Positions 1-9,064 are shown, numbered from the stretch's first letter. The stretch: 61,410 bases of DNA from Streptomyces spiralis (GCF_014654675.1 NZ_BNBC01000055.1:1-61410), one strand, 5' to 3'. Notes: generated by a model not told the origin, from the letters alone. Program-made: numbers and translations.

Positions 1-594
1 TCCGTCAAGCACAACGACCCGGTCGTGATGATCGAGGCGTACCGGCAGCTGGCCGCCCAGTGCGACTATCCGCTGCATCTGGGTGTCACGGAGGCCGGTC
101 CGGCCTTCCAGGGCACCATCAAGTCGGCCGTCGCTTTCGGCGCGCTGCTCTCGCAGGGCATCGGCGACACCATCCGCGTCTCCCTGTCGGCCCCGCCCGT
201 CGAGGAGGTCAAGGTCGGCCTCCAGATCCTCCAGTCGCTGGGGCTGCGCCAGCGCGGACTGGAGATCGTCTCCTGCCCGTCCTGCGGCCGCGCCCAGGTC
301 GACGTCTACAAGCTCGCCGAGGAGGTCACGGCCGGGCTGACCGGTATGGAGGTGCCGCTGCGGGTCGCCGTCATGGGCTGTGTCGTCAACGGTCCCGGCG
401 AGGCCCGTGAGGCCGACCTCGGGGTGGCCTCCGGCAACGGCAAGGGGCAGATCTTCGTGAAGGGCGAGGTCATCAAGACCGTCCCCGAGGCGAAGATCGT
501 GGAGACCCTGATCGAGGAGGCCATGAAGATCGCCGAGCAGATGGAGGCCGACGGCGTGGCCTCCGGCGAGCCGGAGGTCTCGGTCGCGGGCTGA
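1..594 (+). CDS. ispG: 4-hydroxy-3-methylbut-2-enyl diphosphate synthase (flavodoxin/ferredoxin), C-terminal part
   Basis: The reading frame is open from base 1 and gives the last 197 residues; the 5' end lies outside the window. IspG (GcpE) makes HMBPP from MEcPP in the cytosolic MEP isoprenoid pathway, using a [4Fe-4S] cluster. The iron-sulfur ligands are visible as the CPSCGRAQ motif and a third cysteine in CVVNGPGEA, both hallmarks of the family's C-terminal domain. The N-terminal TIM-barrel is mostly missing from view. The stop codon falls inside the first unit of a 24-bp tandem repeat. I see no sign of damage in the visible part. Confidence 0.95.
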   Translation, partial: SVKHNDPVVMIEAYRQLAAQCDYPLHLGVTEAGPAFQGTIKSAVAFGALLSQGIGDTIRVSLSAPPVEEVKVGLQILQSLGLRQRGLEIVSCPSCGRAQVDVYKLAEEVTAGLTGMEVPLRVAVMGCVVNGPGEAREADLGVASGNGKGQIFVKGEVIKTVPEAKIVETLIEEAMKIAEQMEADGVASGEPEVSVAG

Positions 595-657
595 CCCCCG
601 TACACGGCTGCGGGCCGAGCCAGATGCACGGCTGCGGGCTGAGCCCCGTACCGCGCA
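586..657. repeat. 24-bp tandem repeat, 3 units, spanning the ispG stop codon
   Basis: Three consecutive 24-bp units begin at 586, 610 and 634. All share a GCGGGCYGASCC core, and the first two also share CACGGCT. The first unit contains the last ispG codons and its TGA; the others are non-coding copies that have diverged. It looks like a local tandem duplication anchored on a gene end. Confidence 0.75.
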
Positions 658-685
658 CCGGCCCGGGTCCGCGCTCCCGAGATGC

Positions 686-2539
686 TCACTCCTCCCGCAC
701 GCGGCTCGTCGGGTCCTCCACCGGAGCGTCCTCCTGGACGGAGCCGGGCGCGGCCCGGTCCGGGGTGGCCGGACTGGTGAACGGCGACTGCGGGGGCGGC
801 GGCGGACTCACGTCGCCGGGAGCGCCCGCGCCGGTCGCCGGCAGCCGCAGCGCGAGCAGGGCCGCGTCGTCGCCGCTGGGCCTCACGCGCTCCAGCAGCG
901 CGTCGCAGAAGTCGTCCACCGTCTTCTCGGTCAGCCGCCGGGCCAGCACCGACGCGTGGTGGCGGAGCGTGGCCATGCCCAGGTCGATGGGCCGGCCGCG
1001 GCTCTCCACCAGACCGTCGGTGTAGAGCAGCAGCGTGGACTCGGGCGGAAGGTACTCGTACGCGTCCGGCCAGCTCAGGCCCAGGTGCAGGGTGGCGCTC
1101 ATCCCGATCAGCGGGCCGTGCCCGGCGGTCAGGAACCGGGTGTCGCCGTCCCGGGTGACCAGCAGCGGCGGCGGATGCCCGGCGTTGACCCAGTTCAGCC
1201 GCCACGGGCCGCCCTCGGGACCCTCGATCCGCGCGAAGACGAGCGTGGCCATGGGCGCGTCACTCGTGTTCGTCACCGCCTCGTCCAGGCGGCACATGAT
1301 CAGACTGGGCGGCTTCTGGTGGTCCCACGCCAGGGCGCGCAGCATGTTGCGCACCTCCGCCATGTGCGCGGCGGCCTTCAGATCGTGGCCGACCACGTCG
1401 CCGATCACCAGGGCCATCACGCCCTCGGCGAGCAGGAACGCGTCGTACCAGTCGCCGCCGATCTCCATGGCGCTCTGCGCGGGCAGATAGCGGGCCGCCA
1501 TCCGCAGATGGTCCACCTGCGGGAGCGGCGCCAGCAGCTGGCGCTGCATGGTCTCGGCGACGTTGCGCTGCTCCTGGTAGAGCCGGGTGTTGTCCAGCAC
1601 CAGCCCCACCCGGCGCCCGATGTCGGCGAGCAGCCGGATCTCGGCCTTGGCCGGGGCGGGCGAGTCCTCGGCGCGCCCCACGGTCAGCATCCCGTAGCGG
1701 TTCCGGCGGGCGCACAGCGGCACCACCACGGCCGAGTGGCCGCCGAGCCGTTCGAACAGCTTCCCGTGCGTCGCGGCGAGCGGGGCCTGTGGATCCAGCA
1801 GCTCCTCGGCGGTCAGCACCACGGGCTCGTCGGCGGCGATGAGGCGCTCCACCGCCTCACGGGAGGCGGAGGACAGCAGCGGCAGCGACCCCTCCAGCCG
1901 CCGGGCCCGGCGCGGATGCCCGGGAGAGAGGACGGCGACCCGCTCCAGCGTCCCGGACCGCTCGGAGCACAGGGCCACCGACGCCCAGTCGCCCAGCCCC
2001 GGGACCAGCACCCGCAGCAGCCGGCGCATCCTCCCGGAGGCGTCCAGGGTCGACATCAGCACCGAGGAGACGTCCGCCAGCAGGTTCAGCCGGGCCGTCA
2101 GCTCCTCCAGGGCCGCGGTGTGGGCGGCGGCCTGCTCCTCGGCCGCGCGATACATGCTGAAGTCGTTGAAGACGACCACCAGCCCGGCCCGGCGGCCCTG
2201 GATCAGCAGGGGAGTGGTCGTCCAGATGATCGGCACGGTCGTGCCGTCGGCGCGCAGGAAGAACTCCTCGCTGCCCTGCTGGGCGGACCGGCCGTCCTCC
2301 AGCGGGATCCGCATCAGGCATTCCTCGCGCGGCACCGGGCTGCCGTCCAGGCGCCGGTGCAGCAGCTCGTGGGCGTCCTCGCCGAGCATCCGCTCCGCCG
2401 GCCGGTCCAGCAGCCGCTCGGCCCACGGGTTCGCGTACGTGATGCGGCCCTCGGGGTCGATGGTGAGGACGCCGGTGCCCAGGTCGTGCAGGACCGCGAG
2501 GGGGAAGTCGGGCTCCAGTGCCGCGCTCGCCGCGCTCAT
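686..2539 (-). CDS. PAS-GAF-SpoIIE-type protein serine phosphatase
   Basis: This 617-residue cytosolic protein has three domains in order. A PAS domain (about residues 10-125) carries the LTIDPEGRITYANPWAERLL stretch. A GAF domain (about 170-320) follows, then a PP2C/SpoIIE phosphatase domain (about 340-560) with metal-ligand motifs GGDWYDAF and VIGDVVGHD. Such proteins usually sense a signal through PAS/GAF and dephosphorylate an anti-anti-sigma factor in partner-switching control of sigma factors. No anti-sigma or anti-anti-sigma gene is adjacent, so the partner is unknown. The ATG at 2539 was chosen over an upstream in-frame start because AAGGGGTGGGG lies just before it. The C-terminus is a proline-rich tail. 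The gene is divergent from the GNAT gene at 2770. Confidence 0.88.
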   Translation of the reverse strand: MSAASAALEPDFPLAVLHDLGTGVLTIDPEGRITYANPWAERLLDRPAERMLGEDAHELLHRRLDGSPVPREECLMRIPLEDGRSAQQGSEEFFLRADGTTVPIIWTTTPLLIQGRRAGLVVVFNDFSMYRAAEEQAAAHTAALEELTARLNLLADVSSVLMSTLDASGRMRRLLRVLVPGLGDWASVALCSERSGTLERVAVLSPGHPRRARRLEGSLPLLSSASREAVERLIAADEPVVLTAEELLDPQAPLAATHGKLFERLGGHSAVVVPLCARRNRYGMLTVGRAEDSPAPAKAEIRLLADIGRRVGLVLDNTRLYQEQRNVAETMQRQLLAPLPQVDHLRMAARYLPAQSAMEIGGDWYDAFLLAEGVMALVIGDVVGHDLKAAAHMAEVRNMLRALAWDHQKPPSLIMCRLDEAVTNTSDAPMATLVFARIEGPEGGPWRLNWVNAGHPPPLLVTRDGDTRFLTAGHGPLIGMSATLHLGLSWPDAYEYLPPESTLLLYTDGLVESRGRPIDLGMATLRHHASVLARRLTEKTVDDFCDALLERVRPSGDDAALLALRLPATGAGAPGDVSPPPPPQSPFTSPATPDRAAPGSVQEDAPVEDPTSRVREE

Positions 2540-2769
2540 GGCCCCACCCCTTCGTCGTCCCGGACCGTCGTCCGGCGAGATGCCACCGTGATCACCGCAA
2601 TCCGCAAGCCGCGCCTGACCAAGCCTGCGCCTGAGGAACGCATACCCAAAACAGGATGAACTGCTACATTCCAGGGCCAGTGGCCCCGGCATTCATGGGG
2701 GGCAGCGCCGCTCGGATTCGCCAGGTACAGTGCGGAGATCAGCGGAACCCCAGCATGAGGCCCCCACAC

Positions 2770-3618
2770 GTGTTGACCCAGACCACCTCACGGGTGCTCG
2801 AACCGAGCGACCTGGACGCCGCGCTCGCCGTCCTCGACCGCGAGCCGGTCGCGAACGCCTTCGTGCGCTCCCGGGTCCAGGTCGCCGGCCTCGACCCGTG
2901 GCGGCTCGGCGGTGAGATGTGGGGCTGGTACGAGGACGGCATGCTGACGTCCCTGTGTTACGCGGGCGCCAACCTCGTCCCGATCTGCGCCACCCCGCGC
3001 GCCGTACGCGCCTTCGCCGACCGCGCCCGGCGCACCGGCCGCCGCTGCTCCTCCATCGTCGGCCCCGCCGAACCCACCACCCAGCTGTGGCGGCTGCTGG
3101 AACCCAGCTGGGGGCCCGCCCGCGAGGTGCGCGCCCACCAGCCGCTGATGGTCACCGATCGCATGCCGGCCGACATCGCCCCGGACCCCCTGGTCCGCCG
3201 CGTCCGCAAGGACGAGATGGAGACGATCATGCCGGCCTGCGTGGCGATGTTCACCGAGGAGGTCGGCGTCTCCCCGCTCGCCGGTGACGGCGGCCTGCTC
3301 TACCAGGCCCGGGTCGCCGAACTCGTCGGCTCCGGCCGCTCCTTCGCCCGCCTCGACGAGCACGGCAAGGTCGTGTTCAAGGCGGAGATCGGCGCGGCGA
3401 CCGACCGGGCCTGCCAGATCCAGGGCGTCTGGGTCGCGCCGGAGTACCGGGGACGGGGCCTCGCGGCCCCCGGCATGGCGGCGGTGCTGCGCTACGCCCT
3501 GGCCGACGTCGCCCCGGTGGTCAGCCTCTACGTCAACGACTTCAACACGGCCGCCCGGCGGACGTATCTGCGCGTGGGCTTCCAGGAGGTCGGGGCGTTC
3601 ATGAGCGTGCTGTTCTGA
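2770..3618 (+). CDS. GNAT acetyltransferase with N-terminal DUF4081-like domain
   Basis: The product has 282 residues. The C-terminal half is a GNAT fold with the acetyl-CoA pyrophosphate-binding signature PEYRGRGLAAPG, followed by the YVNDFNTAARRTYLRVGF segment typical of FR47-like acetyltransferases. The N-terminal half (about residues 1-130) resembles the DUF4081 domain fused to GNATs in Streptomyces. The substrate is unknown. The GTG at 2770 was preferred because TGAGG lies 10-14 bases upstream; a TTG at 2773 or an ATG at 2755 is also possible. A -10-like TACAGT occurs at 2726-2731. The 3' end runs into a decaying tandem repeat. Confidence 0.85.
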   Translation: MLTQTTSRVLEPSDLDAALAVLDREPVANAFVRSRVQVAGLDPWRLGGEMWGWYEDGMLTSLCYAGANLVPICATPRAVRAFADRARRTGRRCSSIVGPAEPTTQLWRLLEPSWGPAREVRAHQPLMVTDRMPADIAPDPLVRRVRKDEMETIMPACVAMFTEEVGVSPLAGDGGLLYQARVAELVGSGRSFARLDEHGKVVFKAEIGAATDRACQIQGVWVAPEYRGRGLAAPGMAAVLRYALADVAPVVSLYVNDFNTAARRTYLRVGFQEVGAFMSVLF

Positions 3619-3740
3619 ACCGAGGCTGCCTGCACCCGCCGTTCCGGCCGCGGCTCTCCGTGCCTGCGGTTCCGGCCGCGGCTTCCTGCGCCCGCTGTTC
3701 CGGCCGTGCGTCGCCGCGCTGTTCTGGGGCCGGTGCGAGC
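3607..3740. repeat. Tandem repeat of about 28 bp, 4-5 degenerate units, spanning the GNAT stop codon
   Basis: Units begin near 3607, 3636, 3664, 3692 and 3718 (29, 28, 28 and 26 bp, then a partial one). They share a core like YSYTGTTCYGGCCG. The first unit contains the last codons and TGA of the GNAT gene; the later ones are non-coding and fill the space up to the next gene. Confidence 0.65.
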
Positions 3741-3744
3741 CGGG

Positions 3745-3757
3745 TAGTCTCCCCGGC
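3745..3757 (+). promoter_or_regulatory. Candidate -10 box for a leaderless transcript
   Basis: TAGTCT at 3745-3750 fits the streptomycete TANNNT -10 pattern and ends 7 nt before the ATG at 3758. Transcription would then start at or next to the start codon. No ribosome-binding site is visible upstream, which agrees with a leaderless mRNA, but the -35 region is weak. Confidence 0.4.
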
Positions 3758-4342
3758 ATGGTGCACTTTCCCGGTCACGGCCTCCACCGCCCCGACGACG
3801 TCGTGATCGGACCGCTCGACCTCCCGGCCCGCGTCGACGAGGCGCTCGCCGTGCAGGCCGTCGCCTTCGGACTCGGTCCCGACGAGGTCGCCGTACGCCG
3901 CCAGATCGTGCTGCGCCACATGACCTGCCGGGGCGCCCGCGCGCTGGGCGCCACCACCGCCGACGGGCGGCTCGCCGGATTCGTCTACGGAATGCCCAAC
4001 GACCGCACCCACTGGTGGTCCACCGTCGTCGAACCGTATCTGCGCGCCCGCGGTCACGAGGACTGGCTCGACGACTCCTTCGTCATCACCGAGCTGCACG
4101 TCCACCCCCGGCACCAGAACCGCGGCATCGGCCGCGCCCTGATCACCGCCATCACCGACACCGCCGACGAGCCCCGCTCGATCCTCTCCGCGATCGACAC
4201 CGACAGCCCGGCCCGCGGCCTCTACCACTCCCTGGGCTACGTGGACCTGGCCCGGCAGGTCTTCTTCCCCAGCGCGCCGAAGCCCTACGCCGTGATGGGC
4301 GCCCCGCTGCCGCTGCGCCGCCGGACGGGCGGTCGCGGCTAA
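3758..4342 (+). CDS. GNAT family N-acetyltransferase
   Basis: The 194-residue product is a single-domain GNAT enzyme. The acetyl-CoA binding loop is seen in HPRHQNRGIGRALI, and a C-terminal SPARGLYHSLGYVDLAR segment matches the last strands and helix of the fold. Its acceptor substrate cannot be told from sequence. It lies between the repeat tract after the other GNAT gene and proS, all on the same strand. The ATG at 3758 has no clear ribosome-binding site but has a well-placed -10 box, suggesting leaderless expression. Confidence 0.82.
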   Translation: MVHFPGHGLHRPDDVVIGPLDLPARVDEALAVQAVAFGLGPDEVAVRRQIVLRHMTCRGARALGATTADGRLAGFVYGMPNDRTHWWSTVVEPYLRARGHEDWLDDSFVITELHVHPRHQNRGIGRALITAITDTADEPRSILSAIDTDSPARGLYHSLGYVDLARQVFFPSAPKPYAVMGAPLPLRRRTGGRG

Positions 4343-4452
4343 ACGGATTTCCACCGCCGCAGCCCACCCGGCTAACCTCCTAGCCATCACCTTCCCCCAC
4401 TCCGGGCACCGCTCGAGCGGGGGGACCCGCATCCGGCAGGAGTACGAGAACG

Positions 4453-6153
4453 ATGGCGAACGCACCGGTCCAGCGCATGTCCCAGTTGATGGCGAAGACT
4501 CTGCGCGACGACCCGGCGGACGCCGAGGTCCTCAGCCACAAGCTGCTGGTCCGCGCCGGTTACGTCCGCCGCACCGCCGCGGGCGTCTGGAGCTGGCTGC
4601 CGCTGGGCAAGAAGGTCCTGGCGAACGTCGAGCGGATCGTCCGCGAGGAGATGGACGCGATCGGCGCGCAGGAGGTGCTGCTGCCGGCCCTGCTGCCCCG
4701 GGAGCCGTACGAGGCGACCGGCCGCTGGGACGAGTACGGCGGCGAGCTGTTCCGCCTGAAGGACCGCAAGGGCGGCGACTACCTCCTCGGCCCCACCCAC
4801 GAGGAGATCTTCACCCTGCTGGTGAAGGACCAGGCGTCCTCCTACAAGGACCTGCCGGTCATCCTCTACCAGATCCAGAACAAGTACCGGGACGAGGCCC
4901 GGCCCCGCGCCGGCATCCTGCGCGGCCGCGAGTTCCTGATGAAGGACTCCTACTCCTTCGACCTCGCCGACGAGGGCCTCGCCGAGTCCTACGCCCTGCA
5001 CCGCCAGGCCTACCAGCGCGTCTTCGCGCGTCTCGGCCTGGACTACCGCATCGTCGCGGCCACCGCGGGCGCGATGGGCGGCTCGAAGTCCGAGGAGTTC
5101 CTCGCCCCGGCCGAGGCCGGTGAGGACGTCTTCGCCGACTGCCCGAACGGCGACTTCGCCGCCAACACCGAGGCGATCACGTACGAGGTGAAGCCGGTCG
5201 ACGCCTCCGGCGTGCCCGCTGCCGAGGACATCCCGACCCCCGACACCCCCACCATCGAGACCCTGGCCGCCTCCCTCGGCGTCCCCGCCTCCGCGACCCT
5301 GAAGAACCTTCTGGTCAAGGTGGACGGCGAGATCGTCGCCGTCGGCGTGCCCGGCGACCGCGAGGTCGACATGGGCAAGCTCGAGGCGCACTTCGCCCCG
5401 GCCGTGGTCGAGATGGTCACCGAGGAGGACTTCGTCGGCCGCCCCGACCTGGTCCGCGGCTACGTCGGCCCGCAGGGCCTGGCCAAGGTGAAGTACATCG
5501 CCGACCCGCGCGTCGCGCCGGGCACCGCGTGGATCACCGGCGCCAACAAGGAGCACACGCACGCCAAGAACGTGGTCGCCGGGCGGGACTTCGAGGTCGA
5601 CGAGTACGTGGACGTCGTGGTCGTGCGCGACGGCGACCCCTGCCCGAAGTGCGGCACCGGCCTCAAGCTCGACCGCGCCATCGAGATCGGCCACATCTTC
5701 CAGCTCGGCCGCAAGTACACCGACGCCCTCAAGCTCGACGTCCTCGGCCAGAACGGCAAGCCCGTCCGGGTCACCATGGGCTCCTACGGCATCGGCGTCT
5801 CCCGCGCGGTCGCGGCGCTCGCCGAGCAGCACGCCGACGAGCACGGCCTGGTCTGGCCGAAGGAGGTCGCCCCGGCCGATGTGCACGTGGTCGCCGCGGG
5901 CAAGGCCCTGCAGACCGAGCTGGCGCTCGAGGTGTCGCAGAAGCTGGCCGCCGCCGGCGTCCGCGTCCTCGTCGACGACCGCGCCGGTGTCTCCCCGGGC
6001 GTGAAGTTCACCGACGCCGAGCTGATCGGCGTCCCGCAGATCCTGGTGGCCGGCCGGCGCGCGGGCGAGGGCGTCGTGGAACTGAAGGACCGCCGCACCG
6101 GCGAACGCGAGGAACTCCCGGTGGCCGAGGCGATCGCCCGCCTCACGGCCTGA
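4453..6153 (+). CDS. proS: Prolyl-tRNA synthetase
   Basis: The 566-residue product charges tRNA-Pro with proline in the cytosol. Length and layout fit the bacterial-type (ProS type 1) enzyme. The N-terminal class II catalytic part has RDEARPRAGILRGREFLMKD, an editing insertion domain runs from about 230 to 400, and the conserved MGSYGIGVSRAVAA is followed by the anticodon-binding domain (about 470-566). A CPKCGTG segment lies near 395. AGGAG at 4438-4442 supports the ATG at 4453. The upstream 110 bases show no T-box-like leader that I can recognise. A strong hairpin follows the gene. Confidence 0.96.
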   Translation: MANAPVQRMSQLMAKTLRDDPADAEVLSHKLLVRAGYVRRTAAGVWSWLPLGKKVLANVERIVREEMDAIGAQEVLLPALLPREPYEATGRWDEYGGELFRLKDRKGGDYLLGPTHEEIFTLLVKDQASSYKDLPVILYQIQNKYRDEARPRAGILRGREFLMKDSYSFDLADEGLAESYALHRQAYQRVFARLGLDYRIVAATAGAMGGSKSEEFLAPAEAGEDVFADCPNGDFAANTEAITYEVKPVDASGVPAAEDIPTPDTPTIETLAASLGVPASATLKNLLVKVDGEIVAVGVPGDREVDMGKLEAHFAPAVVEMVTEEDFVGRPDLVRGYVGPQGLAKVKYIADPRVAPGTAWITGANKEHTHAKNVVAGRDFEVDEYVDVVVVRDGDPCPKCGTGLKLDRAIEIGHIFQLGRKYTDALKLDVLGQNGKPVRVTMGSYGIGVSRAVAALAEQHADEHGLVWPKEVAPADVHVVAAGKALQTELALEVSQKLAAAGVRVLVDDRAGVSPGVKFTDAELIGVPQILVAGRRAGEGVVELKDRRTGEREELPVAEAIARLTA

Positions 6154-6174
6154 CGGCTCCGCCGCGTCGGGCGA

Positions 6175-6211
6175 CCGGTGCCGCCGCGGGCAGGTCCCGC
6201 AGCGGCACCGG
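6175..6211. terminator. Bidirectional terminator-like hairpin between proS and the phosphotransferase gene
   Basis: The 16-bp arms at 6175-6190 and 6196-6211 pair with one mismatch around a 5-nt loop. The hairpin sits between converging genes. It has no T-run, as is common in Streptomyces. Confidence 0.7.
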
Positions 6212-6219
6212 CCCCGGAC

Positions 6220-7128
6220 TCACAGCCAGGACGCGAACTCCAGCAGGAGTTCCGCGTCCTTCCGGCGTCCCACCCGGCGGGCCCGCACCCCCGACTCCAC
6301 CGCCCGGAACAGCGTCCACCCCCGCAGCCGGTCCCGGTCGACCTCCAGGGACTCGGCCAGCCGCTTGATCCGGCGCCGGGTGGTGGCCGCCCCGGACGGT
6401 GAGGCGATCAGGTCCTCCACCCGGTCGCGGACCAGCCGCGCCAGGTCGAAGGCGGTCTCCCCGACCACCGGATCGGGCCCCACGGCCAGCCACGGCATCC
6501 GGTCCCCGGCCAGCACCTTGCTCTGCCGGAACGTGCCGTGCAGCAGCAGCCGCTCGGGCGGCGCCGCCAGCAGCTCGTCGCGGGCCGCGAGCGCCGCGTC
6601 GACCAGCGGTGCGACCTCGTCGTCCGTCCGCGCGCTCGTGCGCATCGCCCCGGCCTGCCGCCCGGTCCGCTCCTCGACCGTCTCGAAGGAGTGCGCCAGT
6701 TCGCCCGCCGGGGGCTCCACCCACAGCCGCCGCAGTGTGCCCGCCGCTTCCAGCAGCGCCCGCGCCTCCGGCAGCGACCGCACCGAGACGTCCGGGTGCA
6801 GCCGCTCCAGCAGCAGCGCCCCCTCGCCCAGGTCCGCCGCCAGGAGTTGTACGGCGCCCCGCCCGGCCCAGTGCGCCAGCGCGGCCCGCTCGCTCTCCGG
6901 GCGGGCCCGGGGCGGAGCCAGCTTCAGCACCGCGGGAGTCCCGTCCGCCGTGCGCACCAGGACCACCAGACTGCTGCGCCCGCCGGGCACCTGCACCCGC
7001 TCGGCGGTCAACTCGCCGGCCGCGACGGCCTGCCCCGCGAACTCGGGCAGCTTCTCCAACCAGTCGTCACCGTCCGGTGCCGTCTCACCGAGCGCCCGCA
7101 CCAGCCGCTGCGGCGGTTCGAAAGCCAT
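6220..7128 (-). CDS. Aminoglycoside phosphotransferase-like kinase family protein
   Basis: The 302-residue product has the layout of the APH/choline-kinase fold. An N-terminal nucleotide-binding part includes LVVLVRTADGTPAVLKLAPP. Later comes LLLHGTFRQSKVLAG, which occupies the place of the family's Brenner motif (HGDxxxxN), followed by WLAVGPDPVVGETAFDLARL in place of the DxD/DPxx region. The canonical HGD is HGT here and the Asn is missing, so activity is uncertain and resistance should not be assumed. The ATG at 7128 is preceded by GGAAGGA. An upstream in-frame start at 7218 lacks such a site. Confidence 0.72.
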   Translation of the reverse strand: MAFEPPQRLVRALGETAPDGDDWLEKLPEFAGQAVAAGELTAERVQVPGGRSSLVVLVRTADGTPAVLKLAPPRARPESERAALAHWAGRGAVQLLAADLGEGALLLERLHPDVSVRSLPEARALLEAAGTLRRLWVEPPAGELAHSFETVEERTGRQAGAMRTSARTDDEVAPLVDAALAARDELLAAPPERLLLHGTFRQSKVLAGDRMPWLAVGPDPVVGETAFDLARLVRDRVEDLIASPSGAATTRRRIKRLAESLEVDRDRLRGWTLFRAVESGVRARRVGRRKDAELLLEFASWL

Positions 7129-7243
7129 GCGCGAGTCGTTCCTTCCTGGACCGCGGTCCGCCACGCGTGGACGCGTGGACGTGTTTCCTGTCGCCGTGCG
7201 CCGGGGCGCCTCCTGCATCGCCGGTGTGCGCCGCCCGTCCGCC

Positions 7244-7723
7244 TCACCGCGCCGGGGTCGCCGACGGGCTGCCGGACGACGCCGTACCGGCCCCCGCCCG
7301 TTCGGCGAGACCAGGGAAGGCTACGCTCTCGCCGCGCCAGCGGACCGCCCGGACCGCCGCCTCCCGCAGCGCCCCGGCGGCCTCGCGCCGCCGCTCGCCG
7401 TCGCAGGCCCGCACCAGGTCGGAGTAGACCCCGGCCACCCGGTCCTCCAGCTCGGCGGCGAACCGGACGGCCGCGGCCGAGTCCGGCACCGGGAACGGCA
7501 GCGCGTAACCCGCCGCCGCGGCCACCGGCCGGGCGCCCAGGTCCCTCACCTCGCGCACCAGCGCGTCCCGCCGCGCCCGGTGGGCGTCGTACGCCGCCCG
7601 GGCGTCCGCGCGCCGCTCCCTGTGGATCCGGCCGCCGACCACGCCGTAGCCGTACACGGCCGCGTGCTCCGCGGCCAGCGCCGCCTGGAGTGCCTTGAGC
7701 TGCTGTTGCGTCGCCGTGCTCAC
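7244..7723 (-). CDS. Ferritin-like domain protein (DUF4439 type)
   Basis: The 159-residue product is almost entirely helical and starts ALQAALAAEHAAVYGYGVVG, with the glutamate/histidine spacing (AEHAAVYGY) of ferritin-like four-helix bundles. In Streptomyces such DUF4439 proteins occur next to the lipoprotein encoded just upstream here. The GTG at 7723 overlaps the stop of that gene by 4 nt (GTGA), so the two are probably translationally coupled. Function is unknown; metal binding is an inference from the fold. Confidence 0.75.
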   Translation of the reverse strand: MSTATQQQLKALQAALAAEHAAVYGYGVVGGRIHRERRADARAAYDAHRARRDALVREVRDLGARPVAAAAGYALPFPVPDSAAAVRFAAELEDRVAGVYSDLVRACDGERRREAAGALREAAVRAVRWRGESVAFPGLAERAGAGTASSGSPSATPAR

Positions 7724-8358
7724 TTGTCCCGGCCCCCGTCGTCCTCGTTCGTCAGCAGAAACGCGTGCGCCGCCCCGGCCGCCGCCACCGAGGCCAGCAG
7801 CCGCGCCGGCTCGCCCGGCACCTCCAGCAGCGCGGCCGTCCGCCGGTCGGCGAGCCACCTTTCGGCGGCGGCGAGTTCGGCGAGGGCGTCCTTCGGCTTC
7901 GCGGGCACCGCGGACGACGCCGCGGGGGTGCCGGAAGGCCCCTCGGACCCCTCCGCTCCGGCCGCCGCCTCGATCCCCTCCGTCCCGGAGGGCGCCGGCG
8001 GGGCCGTACCCGTCGGCGACGAGGCCGCGGGCGACTCCGGCCCCGCACCGCCGAAGGCGGCCACGTGCCGCACCACCTCCGCCCGCAGCGGCCGCAGCCG
8101 CTCCGCGAGCGCCGGATGCGCGGCGAGCACGGCGTCGTACCGCCGCACCAGCCCCTGGCTGTCCCGGGCCGCATCCGCGCGGACCCGGTCGGCGAGCGAC
8201 GGACCGCTGCCCGCCCCGCCGGAGTCGTCGCCCCCGGCGGAACAGCCGACGAGGCCTCCGGCAGAGGAGCCCACGAGCAGGGCGCCTCCCGCCGCCGAGG
8301 CGAGCAGGCTCCTTCTGCGCGGCCCGGCGGCGGCGCGCGAGGGTGAGGGGAACGGCAC
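7720..8358 (-). CDS. Putative lipoprotein of unknown function
   Basis: The 212-residue product begins with an Arg-rich n-region (RAAAGPRRRSLLASAAGG), a hydrophobic stretch and a lipobox-like GLVGC followed by SAGGDDSGG. Export and lipid anchoring at the outer face of the membrane are therefore likely. The mature part is helical and Ala/Pro-rich. The GTG at 8358 is preceded by GAGGA with 8-nt spacing; an in-frame start at 8433 would put a long non-signal stretch in front. It is the first gene of a two-gene operon with the ferritin-like protein, and diverges from rimP across 196 bases. Confidence 0.72.
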   Translation of the reverse strand: MPFPSPSRAAAGPRRRSLLASAAGGALLVGSSAGGLVGCSAGGDDSGGAGSGPSLADRVRADAARDSQGLVRRYDAVLAAHPALAERLRPLRAEVVRHVAAFGGAGPESPAASSPTGTAPPAPSGTEGIEAAAGAEGSEGPSGTPAASSAVPAKPKDALAELAAAERWLADRRTAALLEVPGEPARLLASVAAAGAAHAFLLTNEDDGGRDK

Positions 8359-8554
8359 GGCAGACGTCCTCGGGTGCGTACGGAACGGAGCAGGCAGGCC
8401 CTTGCCCGTGATCACCGTACCCGCGCACCCCACGGGCAGGACTCAGCGGCACCACCCCTGGCCAGGTGGACGGCAACACCCCTTCGAACCGGATACCCTT
8501 TGACCAGACACGCGACCATCCCACAACAGCACACGCGGCCGAGGAGTCACCCGG

Positions 8555-9064
8555 ATGAGCACCACCCAGAGCGAGAGGCTGCGAGAACTGCTGGAACCGC
8601 TCGTCGCATCCCAGGGCCTGGATCTCGAAGAGATCGCCGTGGACTCCGTCGGACGCAAGCGTGTGCTGCGCGTCGTCGTCGACTCCGACACCGGGGCCGA
8701 CCTGGACCAGATCGCCGATGTGAGCCGCGCGCTCTCGGCGAAGCTCGACGAGACGGACGCGATGGGCGAGGGGGAGTACACCCTCGAGGTCGGCACCCCG
8801 GGCGCGGAGCGCCTCCTCACCGAACACCGGCACTACCTGCGCGCCACCGGCCGGCTGGTGAATTTCCAGCTGACCGAGGGCGGCGAGCTGGTGGCCAGGA
8901 TCCTGAAGGTCGACGACGAAGGCCTCGACCTCGAAGTGCCCGGAGTCAAGGGCCGCAAGGCCACCACCCGCAGACTCGGCTTCCCGGACGTGACCAGGGC
9001 GCGCGTGCAGGTCGAGTTCAACCGCAAGGACAAGAAGGACATGAAGGAAGAGGAGGAGGCGTAG
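8555..9064 (+). CDS. rimP: Ribosome maturation factor RimP
   Basis: The 169-residue product matches RimP, which helps assemble the 30S subunit in the cytosol. The N-terminal RimP domain contains LVASQGLDLEEIAVDSVGRK and LEVGTPGAERLLTEHRHY; the C-terminal SH3-like part ends in a Lys/Glu-rich tail. GAGGAG lies 9-14 bases before the ATG. It is followed after 2 bases by nusA, the usual rimP-nusA pairing. A possible -35 TTGACC lies at 8500-8505, but I cannot place a convincing -10. Confidence 0.93.
   Translation: MSTTQSERLRELLEPLVASQGLDLEEIAVDSVGRKRVLRVVVDSDTGADLDQIADVSRALSAKLDETDAMGEGEYTLEVGTPGAERLLTEHRHYLRATGRLVNFQLTEGGELVARILKVDDEGLDLEVPGVKGRKATTRRLGFPDVTRARVQVEFNRKDKKDMKEEEEA

Noticed and set aside
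4343..4452. T-box leader before proS
   Set aside because: Only 110 bases, with no T-box sequence or antiterminator fold recognisable.
6220..7128. Aminoglycoside resistance gene
   Set aside because: The fold is APH-like but the catalytic HGD...N motif is altered to HGT without the Asn, so a resistance call is not supported.
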